Assembly (NCBI RefSeq): GCF_014905175.1
Contig: NC_057790.1
Span: forward strand, 25,074,469 to 25,138,468
DNA length: 64,000 bases
DNA from: Aphidius gifuensis
Taxonomy: Eukaryota; Arthropoda; Insecta; Hymenoptera; Braconidae
Direction: 5' to 3'
Shown here: in pieces, positions 37,358 to 50,800 of the stretch
How positions within the stretch are numbered: position 1 is the first letter of the stretch
Layout: every line of letters begins with the position of its first letter
Translations under genes and position numbers: made by a program
Notes under the pieces: generated by a model
What the model was told of the DNA's origin: nothing
What the model saw: only the letters and a program-made list of their open reading frames with translations
Databases searched by the model: none

Positions 37358-38119
37358 TTATTTATCATGTAAAGTATAAAAAATTTGTGTAAAAATATTA
37401 ACAATTAATATAATTAAATCAACTAAAATTGTTCTATTATTTTTAACATTATCTTTAGTACGTATAATTTTTTTAAATACTTGATTATCAATGGGAATTG
37501 TATGATGTACCATTCTAGTATCTGATGAATCAAATAGTAATGATTTAATAACACTCAATCCCCATTCAATTTGCATTGATGCAATATTTTTTCCAGTGAT
37601 CCATCTGAATACAGCGTTTTCACAATTATTATTAATTAAAGAATATTCACTTGATCCAATATCAGCATGAATACGTGCCTTGATAGCTTTATTATTAAAT
37701 TTAAAACTTGGTATTTTTTTAGTTATCACAGAGTACATTAAATTTGTTGCTAATAATATATCACTTTCTTCACGTGCCAAACGAAATGATTCAATTGTAT
37801 CAAGACGAATAATTGATAATGTATTGTGTACTAAATGACTTGAATTGTATATCAATGCAACATGATAAATATCTGGTGTCATTGGTATTCTTCTAATTAA
37901 CACATCACCAAATACCAGCGATGAATAATCCAATGTTTTACAAATTAATTTTCTTTTATAACGATTTTTAATATTATAACAATGCTTTATGTTGTCATAT
38001 TGTTGATCAAGAACTGTTCCATCTTGACATATTTGATATGGACCAAATGTATTTGGTAAACAACATTCAATTAATGTTATTAATGATAATAATAATAATA
38101 TTATATAAAAATAATTCAT
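37358..38119 (-). CDS. LRAT-domain (NlpC/P60-like) protein, intronless, secreted or membrane bound
   Basis: A single open frame of 253 codons. It begins with a signal peptide (FYIILLLLSLITLIECC). The LRAT fold is indicated by SLVFGDVLIRR, DIYHVALIYNSSHLVH (His86 and His98) and SLINNNCENAVFRW with Cys166, matching the family's His and Cys catalytic pattern. A hydrophobic segment near the C-terminus (LVDLIILIVNIF) may anchor it. Family members transfer or release acyl groups from phospholipids; substrate and role here are unknown. The lack of introns differs from its neighbours and could reflect retroposition or loss. Confidence 0.78.
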   Translation of the reverse strand: MNYFYIILLLLSLITLIECCLPNTFGPYQICQDGTVLDQQYDNIKHCYNIKNRYKRKLICKTLDYSSLVFGDVLIRRIPMTPDIYHVALIYNSSHLVHNTLSIIRLDTIESFRLAREESDILLATNLMYSVITKKIPSFKFNNKAIKARIHADIGSSEYSLINNNCENAVFRWITGKNIASMQIEWGLSVIKSLLFDSSDTRMVHHTIPIDNQVFKKIIRTKDNVKNNRTILVDLIILIVNIFTQIFYTLHDK

Positions 38120-39490
38120 TTTGTATTTATTTTTTTTAAATACATTTAATTTTTCTTGAGTTTAAAATATATTTTTAAATATTTTTTTGAATAATTATAT
38201 TCAATTTATTGATCTTGTCGAAGCACCATTCTTTTTTTTTGTCGAATAGAAATTTGATGACGACATTCTAATTCTAAATGAGGACAAATAAATATATATA
38301 TTTTATTAGTGAGATTATTTATTTATTTTTTTTTTTTGAATATTATAATTAAATTAATAAAATTTTGAGAAAAAAAAAATATATTTTAATAATATTTAAA
38401 TGTCAACTTACGTGGTTTAATTTATTTTTTATTTTTCATTTTACTTTTTGATTGATTTATTTAAATTAAAAAAAAAAAAAAACAATAGTGAAAATTTAGT
38501 TTATTATTGGGAACGTGTGTAACTAAAGTCTAAACTAATTTTATATTTAAAAAAAAATTCTAAATGAATTGTTAAATTGAGATTATACAGTGAAATTTAA
38601 CTATTCGTTTTTTTTTTTTTTATCGAACTTTATGATAACACTAATGTCGATTTAATTACCCAGTATATTTCTGTTTAAACTAAAATATAATTTTTAATTG
38701 AATTTGTATATTTCGAATATTAAATTTGATGAAAAAATTGATTTTTTTTAGCTAGATTTACTTTTTAGTTGAAATATAAAATCAAATTGAAAATATGGCC
38801 CTTGAGTTGAGATACATGACCATTTCTAAGAAACACCCTATCTATTACTAAACTGGATTTTTATTTGATCATTAGATTGGTCAGTCATTTGTACACCTGT
38901 GGTTCTTCCCACAACTTTTTTACAAGTTAGAAAGGAATGTGGTCTATGTTACTCTGGTCCCTATTTTTTATCGTTTCAATACAAGTTTCATTTTTCGATA
39001 CAATTGACTATTTCTTTGACTGATTTTTCTCCTGCAGAGGGTCAGTCTAAATTCTACGAAATCCAGACCCTTTTTTTTTTTTTTTTCTCAAGAATTTTCC
39101 AATGTTATTCAAACGACAAAATACACTAAAAAAAAATCTATCAATCGTTCTAAATTTCCAATAAAAAACTCACCTATTTATAAAAATTTTAAAGAATTAT
39201 TTTTATAAATTATTTTTGAAATTATAGACAGCTGCATTGCCGACTGTAAACTTTGACAGATAAATTCGCCATTTTTAAAATACACAAAAAAAATGACAGA
39301 GAAAAAGAGAGAGAAATACACACAAAAACATCGACTCCATTTTTTTTTGTAAATCACAAATTCACAACAAACAATAGGCTCATAAAAATAACTCGTAAAT
39401 GTAACTTGAATATTGACATTACAGATAAAAATTTTGTTGTTAAACAAAGTAATAAATAATTATTTAACAGCTGTAAAAATAATTTAAACA
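38120..39490. other. Intergenic, divergent LRAT gene and YPEL5
   Basis: A/T-rich with a less biased part at about 38800-39130 that contains no convincing exon. Promoters of both neighbours are expected here. Confidence 0.4.
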
Positions 39491-39917
39491 ATGGGGGTTA
39501 TTTTTTTGGAGCACATTGGTGGTTCTCGATTGTTTTCTTGTGCATCATGTGACACAAATTTAACAAACAGAGGTCAGCTGATTAGTACAAGATTTACTGG
39601 AGCAACTGGACGAGCATTTCTTTTCAATAAAGTTGTCAATCTCAATTACAGGTTTGTCTAATTATTCAAGCAACTTATCTAATTTATTTATTATAATAAA
39701 TTTATTATTGTTTTGTTTTATTATCAGTGAGGTACAAGATCGTGTTATGCTTACTGGTAGACACATGGTTAGAGATGTAAGCTGTAAAAATTGTGATGCA
39801 AAATTAGGATGGATTTATGAATTTGCAACTGATGATAATCAACGTTACAAGGAAGGCAGAGTTATTTTAGAAAGAGCACTTGTTACTGAAAGTGATGGAA
39901 TGGGAGAAAATATTTAA
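39491..39917 (+). CDS. Ypel5: Yippee-like protein 5
   Basis: Two exons, 39491-39651 and 39728-39917 (TAA), about 116 residues. The Yippee zinc-binding fold is almost identical to animal YPEL5: LFSCASCDTNLTNRGQLIST, GATGRAFLFNKVVNLNYSEV, then VMLTGRHMVRDVSCKNCDAK and LGWIYEFATD. Two CxxC pairs bind zinc. In other animals YPEL5 associates with the GID/CTLH ubiquitin ligase and with spindle structures. The C-terminus is a few residues shorter than in vertebrates. Confidence 0.96.
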
Positions 39918-40568
39918 ATTACATTAATATTATTATATTTATTATTAAGTAAAAATATTTATATTAATTATTATATATTTAATTAACTAATTAACTAAAG
40001 ACTTTAATTTAAAGTGTCTAAATACAATATTCAAAATACAATAAATAACATTAATTGATACCAAAATATACTCATTTATATTACATCAAATAATCATGTG
40101 AAATATTATTGATTTTTATATTTCAGATAATTAATTAAAATACAAATATTATTATGTTAAATTTTAATTGTCTTTTGGACGAAATAATAAGATAATTTTT
40201 ACTTCAAAATTATGATTAAATAAACAAATATACATCTGAAAATTTAATTTAATTTATTAATTTGATTTTTTTTTTTTTTTCAATTAAAAAAATTAACAGA
40301 TAAAATATTTACCAGTAAATTTTTAAGTTATTTTTGTTTTATCTTGTAATTCTGGTTAACCAGCAACACAAACTTCTTTTTATTTAATTTTTTTAATCAT
40401 TGTGAAATATCTTTTAACTATTCCAAATGAATAGAAAGGTACAGAATCATTCCATTGTGTCTAATTTAAATAATAAATAAATAAAAAAGACAATTATCAT
40501 ATTTTTGTCTTTGATGATATTTTATATATATACAAAGGTGTTTTTATAATTTAATAATTGAATGAAAA
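39918..40568. other. Convergent 3' flanks of YPEL5 and STYX
   Basis: A/T-rich. A minus-strand open stretch at about 40453-40375 with a possible acceptor could be an alternative last exon of STYX, but its phase does not fit the best upstream donor. Confidence 0.4.
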
Positions 40569-41603
40569 TTAAATAAATAAATCTACAAACTCACATTCAA
40601 GATCCATATCTTGAAGTGATCTTTTTTTAGAATTATTTGAATTAGAATTGCTAATTTCTCTACTTTTTCTAGCACGATAAATTGGCTCGAATTCTTTTAA
40701 TTGTGACATGAATCTGTCACTTGGACTGACGCAAAATCTTCTCTTTCGAACTAGTCCAAATGCTTGTCTATAATAATAGCAAAAGTTAAATTAATTATTT
40801 TGTTATTGATAAATAAATTAGTAAACTTACGTATGATCAAGACCATAAGTCTCCATGAGATATGCCACAACTAAAGTTGTACATCTTGATATACCAGCAT
40901 TGCCATGAACTAAAACACGACCTTTATTATTCAAAGCTTCATCAACAAATGTTTTAACAACACCAAAATGTTGAATAATATTTTCACCTGTTGTGTCAGT
41001 AATATTTAACACCAAATATCTTTAAAAAAAAAAAAAAAACAAATAACAATTATAAAAGCCATTTAATTATTAATGAAAAAATATTGAATAAATTATTATT
41101 TAATTACTTGAATTTATCAGGAAAATTTGGACGTATAAAATGAGCTTCAATTTGTCCACGAACACAGACAATATGTGTTACACCAATATCCAAAAGTTCT
41201 TTAAGATTTGTTTTGGATGCTGCATTGTAAGGACCAAGATACAATCCAGGAATAATTTCCTAAAAATGATTGATAAACTTATTTAATTAAGCAAACAATT
41301 AATTATTTATTTACTTTATTTACCTGCATTGATCGTCTCATTGAGTATTCCCAGTCTGGTTCCAATATTTGTGGTAAAGATGGATACATATTTGGTACTG
41401 ATGCAGGATCTTCAAACTCCTGTTAAAAAAAAATAAAATATAGCCATTAATTAGTAAAAATTGTAGTGAAAATAATAGATATTTAACAAATTATTTATTT
41501 AATAGTTTATTTATCAAGTCCACCATAACCTAGATAAAAAAAAACACGTTTTTTTGATAGATCATTGATATTTAACGATAATACTTACATTGTTGTTTAA
41601 CAT
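40569..41603 (-). CDS. Styx: STYX-like pseudophosphatase
   Basis: Five minus-strand exons: 41603-41589, 41419-41324, 41259-41108, 41019-40831 and 40767-40569, about 216 residues. The dual-specificity phosphatase fold is clear (EIIPGLYLGPYNAASK, THIVCVRGQIEAHFIRP). The signature loop reads VHGNAGISR with Gly127 where active enzymes have Cys, the hallmark of STYX, which binds phosphorylated MAPK substrates or the F-box protein FBXW7 without catalysis. SPSDRFMSQLKEFEP follows. The last exon either reads through to TAA at 40571-40569 or splices at a GTGAGT donor after 40595, so the last few residues are uncertain. Confidence 0.9.
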
Positions 41604-44222
41604 ATTGATCAATTATTTATTTATTTATATTATTAATTATTTCACAAATTAAAATCCATTTATTTAATTTATTATTTTGCCATTATTTTATTGCATCAGC
41701 ATATAGCCAGTCAAGTGTCATCTCTATCTACATTTTAAAATATATTTATGACTTAAATATATTTATCAATGCAAAAGGAAAAAAAAATTTATATTAATAA
41801 AAAAAAACAATGAAATTTATGGTACAAAAATAATATTTTAAATAGTTTAATAATTTAATTAATAAACAATGTTTTTTATTATTTTTCAATATAAATTTTC
41901 AGTATGGAAATAAGTGCAATATTTTTATAAATATATTTACAAAATGCTTATTATTTTTAAAATAATAATTTTATAAATCAAAATTAAATTATAAAATTTT
42001 CTTTCTAATTAATATTTTTTTTTTTCACCTTGCCGCATGGTTTTAAAACAAGCTGATGCATATGGAGTAAATAAAAACAACTTACACACAGACATACACA
42101 TTCAACTGCATTCAACGAATAGCCAGCTCACATCAACAAAATACACAAACCAGTCAGTCCAAACTTGACGGCACTTGACGGTTCTCGTGCATGGTTTAAC
42201 GGTGTATCAACTTGACTTTTTTTTTTTTTTTTTTGAAAATAAAATAAAATAAAAAAAAAGGTGCATTCCAAAAAACTAAATTTAATTTTCATTACATTAA
42301 AAAAGTGCATCAAAAAATTCAACAACAACATCAACAATTTCCAGGTATGTTAAATAGCTTCATATTAATTCATAAATAATAATAATAACAATAATAATAA
42401 TATATTTAAATAATTAAATAAATATTTTGTTTGTGAGCCTTGAAAATTTTGTAGCCAACACAGCGACTTGTGTTGTTTGTGTGCTTTCGGTTAATGGCCG
42501 CCACACGAGTAAAAATTTTAATTTAAAAAAATAATTTTTTAAACTCTTTTTTCAATTAAAAAAACCCTATAAATATAATTATTAATAATAAAAAAATAAA
42601 ATTCATAATAATATCAAATATAAATTAATATTTTCAAGATATATTTTTTATTTCAATTTATTAGAATTAAAATTTGAAAAAAAAAAAAGAAATTTATTTT
42701 TTTTTACATCTGTGAGAGAGTATAAAAAAAGAAGGTATCTACAATTTTTTTTTTTTTTTCCCCTCTGTGTCAAAAAACCCTAACCTCCCCTTTATCCCCT
42801 TACCCGGTCGTCCTGTTTGGCGTCCCCCCCGACAGCCAACGACGCTACACGCCAACACGGCGCCCCTTAATATTTTTTCCATCACTGTATTTGTGTGTAT
42901 GTATTAGTCCTGTAAATGTGTGCATTTACAACAGAGTCATTTGGAAATTCGAGACGTTGACAGAAGACTCCCGCAACTTTGACGATAACTCCAAAAAAAA
43001 AAAAAAAGAAAAAGAAAAAAAAAAAGTTTTTAAAAATTATTTAAACAAATTACATTATAAATATTATTAATAATTATTATTTTTTATATTTTTATTTTTC
43101 CATTATTATAACCGTTATTTTGTGTGTCGTATTAAATTACCGTGGAGTAAAAACGAAAAAAAAAAAAAAGTGAATTTTATATTTATTTATCGGGAAAGAA
43201 AAAAAAAAAAAAAAAAACAACGAGGCAACAAAATAAATACATCAGGCAAGTTTATTGTGTATAAAAATATATTTATTATTTAAAATTTTATTATCATTTA
43301 AAATATAAATATTATTAAAATTTTCAACAAAAAAATTAAATTGTTAAACTCGTTGACGCCTCAGAGGTTATGTCGTTTTTTTTTTTTCGAGTCTTTGAGG
43401 GGGTAAAATATATATTTTCAGTTGATTTTTATTTATTATTTTTCATCATCATATATGTATTTTGGTTTTTTTTCTTCTTGAGGGTAGAAAGGGTCGTTGA
43501 ATAAAAGAGAGAGAGAAAGAGAGAGAGAGAGGGGTCGAGGGGGACAGGGAGGAGAATTGATTCCGGTAGTTGTACATAGATATAATACGCACGTAGATAG
43601 CGTGCCGCGGCTGGTTGTTTTTAGATGAGGGGAAATTGGGAGTAAAGTTGAGGTAAATTCATGTTGTATTTGTGTGAGTGTTGAGAAAGGTTCGAGTCTG
43701 TGAGGAACAGACGGGGCGAATGACCTATCCATCCAATGGGTGGTGCTCTGTTTTCGTTACCCAGCCTCTTTGTTTTATTTTTTTTACTTTTTATCGGGCT
43801 CATTGTCCTCCATGTTTTATTATATATTTATTATTATTTTTAAAAATCATCAAAAAATATTAAAAATATAAACAATTATTTAAATAAATAAATATTATTA
43901 TTATTATTGTTATTATTATTAAAACTTGTTTGATAATTTCAAGGCCAATTAATTATTAATATTTATTTTTATTTTATTTCATTTTTATTTATTTGTATGT
44001 TTTATTTTTGTTCAGGGTTTGATATATCAAGTTCATAATAAAGTCAATTTTATTTGAAAATAAAGAAAAAAAATAAAAATATCAAAGACGCTTCTTCATA
44101 ACGGACATCACGTACCAAGTGTATGTGTGGTGGTACCAAGTGGTGGTGTTGTTGTAATTGTGATTAGTGGTAATTTCGTTTTAAACTTGAGAAATTTTTG
44201 TGTTGGATTATAAATATTAAAA
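41604..44222. promoter_or_regulatory. Shared upstream region of STYX (minus) and smaug (plus)
   Basis: Divergent promoters are expected here. Two less A/T-rich patches, about 42760-42870 (C-rich, CCCTAACCTCCCCTTTATCC) and about 43480-43780, probably mark the smaug promoter and leader. No coding exon supported. Confidence 0.45.
43506..43531. repeat. (GA)n microsatellite
   Basis: An imperfect GA run within the smaug upstream region. Confidence 0.8.
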
Positions 44223-47200
44223 ATGAAGTGGTCACCACCTGGTCCACCTTTTTGCGAACAAGTTAAAAGTGTAACTTGTGTATTTACTGGATGGAATACA
44301 TGTGAAAAAACAATTGTATTATATGCATTATTGAGAATGATACCACCAGTACAAGCTAAATTTTTATCACAAGCATTACAACATTCATTGCAGTCGAATG
44401 ATTCATTAGATGATACAGAAACAAATGCAAATAGTCCAGGTATAACATTTATTTTTATCTTATTTAATTGTTATAATATCATTGTTGTTGTATAATTAAT
44501 TAATAATTATTTTTCTTTGTTTGTTTGTTTTTAAATAGTATTTATAAAAAGATTATTAAAATCAGAAACAACTGAAGTTGCAATTAATCAATTATTATCA
44601 CATTTACCACTTCTTCGTCCTGGTAATGTTGATTGTAAAGAGTGTTATTTGATGGCAATACCAGAACTTGTTAGTACATGTGTTGCAACTGGTAAATATA
44701 CTGAACAAATACAACAATTATTGAGTTATACACTTATACATCCAGCAATTGCTAGTCAAGATCGTCGTGCATTAACACAATGGTTACGTCAAATTGAAGA
44801 AAGAATAACTGGTACACCAATTGATGAATTTACAAGACCATTACCAACAAGATGGGATTACATATGCCAAGGAAAAACAAATAAACATCAACCACAACAA
44901 GCACAGCAACAGCAACAGCAGCAACAACAACAGCAGCAACAACAAGGAAAAATTAATAATTCATACAATTTACATTCTGGTAATACATTTATTGTTCAAT
45001 ATCCATTACCTGTTGGTCGTCAAAGACGATCAAACAGTTTGACACCACCTATTGCACCTTCACATCATCATGAGATTGCTGAGAGAAGTAATAATTTAAA
45101 TAATACAACACGTCAAAAGCCAAGAAGCTACAGTGTTTCAGTCGACAATCAATGTAATTTAATATCAATTTTACAAAAAAAAAAAAACATCATTTTTGTT
45201 TTTAAATTTTTGTTTAATTTTGTTAACTTGTTTGAATTACTAATTTTGTTTGTTGATTTTTTTTTTCTTCAAATATTGATTGACGCGTGAAAAAAAAAAA
45301 TAAGATAACAGTAAATTATTTATTTTTCGAAATTAATTATAAATATTTGAGTAAATAGTCAAAAATTTTAATGTAAATATTGCCAAATGATTTTAATATT
45401 TTTAGTATAAACAAACAATGACGTGAATGATTTGTTGTTATCATAAATTTTGTTTTTATATATACAAAATTTTAATTATCAAATCAAACATAATATTATG
45501 ATGATTTTTATAAATTTAATTTCCCAATTTTTTTGTTTTTTATAATTTACTATAAATTTTTCATTTCATTTAATTAATTATTAACATTTATTTATTGTCA
45601 ATAATAATATTAATTTATTAATTAATTTTTTTTTGTCATTTCAGGTGTAATTAGTTTGGGTCGTCAAAGTCCACCAAGTTCTTGTGCAAGTAGTGGTAGT
45701 GAAGGTCGTCTTGATGTTCCATCAAATCAAAAATTTACAAGTAACATTGGAAATATGCTTGTGTGGCTTAAAAGTTTACGTCTTCATAAATACAGTTATT
45801 TATTTACAACAATGTGTTATGAAGATATGTTAAATTTAACAGAAGATCAATTAGCAGATAAAGGTGTTACACAAGGTGCAAGACATAAATTGGCATTATC
45901 AATACAAAAACTTCATGAACGTTATTCAACACTACTTAATCTTGATAAAAAATTAGATGAAAAATTAATTGATGAATCTGATTTTCTTGGTTTAAATCAA
46001 GAAGCAGTTACATTGTATTGTAACATTGTAGAAGAATTAAATTCAATTCTTTTAACACCAATTTATCGTAGTAAAGATGATGATACATCAGATCGTCCTG
46101 AGCATGATATACCATTACAATTTATTCAAGTACTTTGTAAATTATGTAGTAAATTATCACCAGATACATCAGATGAACAACTTCTATGTGGTTGTTTTAA
46201 TATTTTGGAAAAAGTATTGCAACATGAATGCTTTACATCTGAACAAAAAGAATTGATTAAACCATGGCACAGTCGTCTTGGAACTCCACGTGTTATGCAA
46301 AAGTATGAAATTAATTAATTAGCTATTTTTTATTTTGTTAATTATATTAACTGATTTTTATTTATTTATTTGATGTTTTTGTAATTATAGAATGCAACAT
46401 GGAAACTTTAGTTATGTTAGAAGATACAATCCACCAGCTCACAGTAGAAAATCAAACTCTCACATGAATATTGGTCTTCTTCATAATAATCATCAACAAC
46501 AGAATAATCTCATGATGAATCATCAAAATTTTATGCAACAGTATGGACACAATAATCATGTACATGGAATTTCTCAGAGTATCATCAATGCCAATTACAG
46601 CACAGCCAAACGATCAAGTCTTCAAGAAAACAGAATTGAAGTATGTCATTTATAATTATTTTTAATTATTTTTAATAGTTATTTGGTTTTTTATCGTTTT
46701 TGTTTTACACTTATACTTGAAATAATAATTGAGAATGTTTTTTTGTTTTGTTTTTTGTTTTTGACATGATTGTTGTCAATCTTTTTGATTGAAATAACAA
46801 AATTTTTAAATTTTTTTTTCTTTTTTATTTTTTTTTGTTCCAAAGGTTATTGATAATCGGAGTACACAACATAGAAAAAAAAAATTATTTCGAAGAACCG
46901 GTGACTGTTTGAGATATCCAAATAAACAACAAAATGAAATGTATAGTCGTTGAGTTCACCGGACGGACTCTTCATATAAAAATTCAATGGATTCAATGTG
47001 AAATGAAGATTCCATAATTAAACCTTGCCAAATGACAATTATATAAATATATATTATTTTTTTCTATTTTTTTTCTTTTAATAACTGTAATCAAGACTAT
47101 TGACGAAAAAAGAAAAAAATAACTTTTTTTTTTTTTAACTAGAAATTTCGAAATAATTGTAATTTAAAAACAAGTGGCATTTAATGTTCATTTTTTTTTT

Positions 47201-47863
47201 TTTGCAAAGTATTCAAAGATTGACGAAACATGACAATTATTTAAAAAATCATATGATGAATATTTAAAAGAATTTTTTTTGTTTTGTATTTAATGTTAGA
47301 AAAATTTGTGATTATATAAATCTTATTTATTTATTTTTCGTGTGTTCGTACAAAGCTAATTGTTTATAAAATATTTAATAGCAAAAACAGCATTAAAACG
47401 TCGTAAAATCATCGTTAAACATTCATTTTTTTATTAAATGTATTTTTTTAATTTTCAAAGAAAAAAAAAGATATGTCAAAAACGACGATTGCTCAAATAG
47501 CAAATGATAAAATATAATTTTTAACTTGACATATTTCGTACAAATAAAATGTGTAAGAAATAATTTAAAACGGTGAATAAATGTGATACAATAATTTGAT
47601 ATGAAAATCCAAAGTTTTTGTTTTATTTTTTTTAACAAAGTTTGTGTGTTATAAAATTTGTGGATATTAATTATCAATAAATGTAATTACAGCATCAACA
47701 AAGGCCACTTCAACGTACAAACAGTGCACCACGTGATCATTTTCTCAGTCAATCAAGTGGATCTCCATCAATGGATCAAACTGATCCAGAAATAAATTTA
47801 CGCTTGGAATCATTATGTCTGAGGATGACAGAACAAGCTATTGGTGGTTTTGGTGAGATATAA
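44223..47863 (+). CDS. smg: Smaug translational repressor (SAM-domain RNA-binding protein)
   Basis: Exons 44223-44439, 44539-45153, 45645-46302, 46391-46640 and 47693-47863 (TAA) join in phase to about 636 residues. The N-terminal region begins MKWSPPGPPFCEQVKSV as in animal Smaug/SAMD4 proteins. A polyglutamine run of 14 lies at 44904-44945. The SAM domain (about residues 312-375) reads NMLVWLKSLRLHKYSYLF, then LTEDQLADKGVTQGARHKLA, which contains the basic surface that binds CNGG stem-loops in target mRNAs. A helical PHAT-like region follows (LNQEAVTLYCNIVEELNSIL). The C-terminus LRLESLCLRMTEQAIGGF is a conserved short motif. Smaug recruits deadenylases and blocks translation of targets such as nanos in the cytoplasm. 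Confidence 0.94.
44904..44945 (+). repeat. Polyglutamine-coding CAG/CAA repeat in smaug
   Basis: Fourteen consecutive Gln codons, CAG and CAA mixed, inside exon 2. The mixture makes slippage less likely than in a pure CAG run. Confidence 0.9.
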
Positions 47864-50800
47864 GTTTTAAAATTATTTTCAAATAAAATCATTGAATGTC
47901 TTAAATTGACAAAAGCCTTCACCAAATTGCCACATTCATTAATTAACGACATTTTTAAATGGCAAATCAATCACTACAAAGCAAAACAAAAAAAACATTT
48001 TTTACAAACTACATAAATCAACAAAACAAAATCTCAATGACAAAAGTAGAGAAAGTAAAAAAATTTTAATAATTATTATCTAATGTTTGTTTGTCTCGAT
48101 ATAATTTTTAGTTAATTGTCTATCACTTATTTCTTTACTTTATATTTTTTTTAAAAAACTAAATCTTTTTGCAATTGTAATTAACATAATTTATAAACTG
48201 ACACATTTGGCATGCCAAATGTTTTAAAGTAGAAAGATAGATTCTTTCTTTTTTATAATTAAAAAAACACAACTTCAATATCGAAGAAATATTATATTCA
48301 TACATAATTATATATATTTATATATATATAAATTATAAATTTAAAAGGTTATTAACTCTAAACGTAAATAAACAAAAAAAAAATAATTTTTTTTAAATAC
48401 TAAAAAATAGATATAATTATTACTAATAGAAAAATGATAAAAAAAAAAAAGTAAAAAACGAAAAAAAAAACAACAAAAAAAGGTAAAATAATAATGAAAG
48501 AAGAAAATGATAAAAAAAAAAAAAAAAAAAATTGATAGAAAACTAAGGCAAAAGTTGCGCGCGATATTGCAATATTGTTTTATGTTATCCATTTCGGGAA
48601 GTGGAATTCTTCTGATTTAAAAAAATAAAAAAAAAAAAATGTTTTTACAAAAAAAAAAAATAAATAAATAAACTTGAATGACGTATGTATGTGTGTATTT
48701 TTTTTCTGCAGTGCAACGATAGAATAAATGGATAATAAGAAAATATCGTGTACGTAGTTATTGTTTAATTTTAAAAAGTAAATTTGACTGATTTTTCAAT
48801 TTTAAAATTCCGTTTGTGAATACATTTTTAATTTGTATGACACGTTGAACGGTTTAAAAAAAGGCAAAAAAATAAATAATAATAATTTACATATTATTAA
48901 CAATTTAGAATTAAGTATACATATAATTATTTGAATGAAAATTAATTGGTTAAGGGGCTTTTAATGCGAGACTTAATATAAATTTCAGTAATGATTTTTT
49001 TTTAATTTTTAACAATTTTTGTTTGTTTAATTTTTGTCGAATGAATTAATGATAAATATATATATATTTATAAATTGATATAGCTTGATAACACAATCAT
49101 CACTATGATAAATTTTAATTAAATTAATTTGACGATATATTTTATATCAAATAAAGAATAATTCTTTATTTTAACGCTCTTAAATCAACAAGCGGTAATC
49201 AATCAATATTTTTTTTATAATATAGTTGATGGTTAGACACAGTCACCCGAAATTATTTTCGAAAATTATAAGTATAAATACTCGATTATATAAATCATTT
49301 TTAAAAATTATTGTAATGCTTTTAACATCGAAATTTTGTGGCTTTAGATCATAAGCGTGCGTTGTAAAAAAAAAAACATTTTAAAAAAATATTATTATTA
49401 CGTATGACAACTAATGCGATCCCTTAACATTATTTTTTGTGCAAAAATGAAATTAAAATCTATCGTATAATGTTAAACTAAAATGATAGATAAAAAAAAA
49501 AACAATGAAAGACTGACAATTTCACGTGCCAATGTAGCCAAGAAAAAAAAAAATAAAAAAAGAGTTATAATTATTTGAATCAATTTTATAGAATTAAAAT
49601 TGAATTCATTATATTTTTTTTTTTTTCGTTTTCGTTTTCGTTCATCAAAATGAGCAAATTGTGACTTCTACTTTTGGCACGTGAATGAAACAATTGGAAG
49701 ACTGCGGAAAGGATAAATAAAACCTGTCAAAATAGTAATGATTAGACGAAAGGTATTTAAAAAAATTTAAAAAATACAAAAAAAAAATTTTAAAAAAATT
49801 TAAAAAACAAAAAAAAAATGATAGAGAGTGCTAGTTTAGTAATTTAGATTTATTATTCTGAATAGAATCATACTATTAAATTTAGAAAAAAAATGATAAG
49901 CTACTGGTGATTGCTTGAAAAAAAAATAAAAAAATAAAAAAAATAAACCAAGCAATTATAATATTCATGGATTGAAATAAAATAATTTTTAAAAAATGTT
50001 GCTTTGTGGTGCGACGTATGTAAGGACTATCAACGTTGATATAAAAACGAAATTTATAATTTATAAAAAAAAAAAAAAAAAAAACAATTCACAGTTTATC
50101 AGAAACATTCATAGATTTGTCAGTCTTTTTTTTTTTATTAATATACAGCAAGACAATTATATTCAAAAACTAGTCAACCGATGTTTCTCTCATTTTTATC
50201 GAAAGTTTCTGAATGATTTTTTTTTTTTTTTTTTTATATTTTTATTTTTAAAAATAATAATTAAAAAAGAAAAATGAAATATTAATTAATAGAATAATTA
50301 TTTACAAATCATGCTCATTATAATCATAATAATATAAATTTTTATTTAAATTTATTTTTTTTTTTGTTGTTTAATAATTTCATTGAATTAAAAGAAAGAA
50401 AATTATTGTATAAAAAAAATTTGCAATCAGTGATTGTCGCAATTTATTTTGATGCGAAAAATAATTTTAAATATTTGGCAACAAAAATAAAGAATTAATA
50501 AATAAAAAAATAAAAAGGCCAAGATGAATTTAAAAAAGAAAAATAATGAAAAAAGGAGAAAAAAAAGAAATGAAATAAAAAGACTGTTTTCTGGCTTTGA
50601 ATTGAGTTCAGGACTTGATCTTTCAGTGTAATAATGATCCCAATGCAAAAATAAAAATAAATAAATAATAGTAATAATACAAAGATACATAATAATGTAT
50701 GGTATTAATACTAAAGCAGATTTAAATGAAAAAAAAACGAAAAAGGCAGGACCTAAAATACAGGCAAAGTGCTAGCAAAGCGAGCGTTTTATCAGCCAAA

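Noticed and set aside
38899..39447. Open frames on both strands before YPEL5
   Set aside because: No domain, poor composition and conflicting strands; upstream region of YPEL5.
42780..42800. CCCTAACC-like sequence suggesting telomeric repeat
   Set aside because: A single occurrence, not a tandem array; ordinary C-rich promoter sequence.
42128..43863. Several short frames in the smaug upstream region
   Set aside because: They arise from less A/T-rich promoter sequence and the GA microsatellite; no splice pattern or conserved motif.
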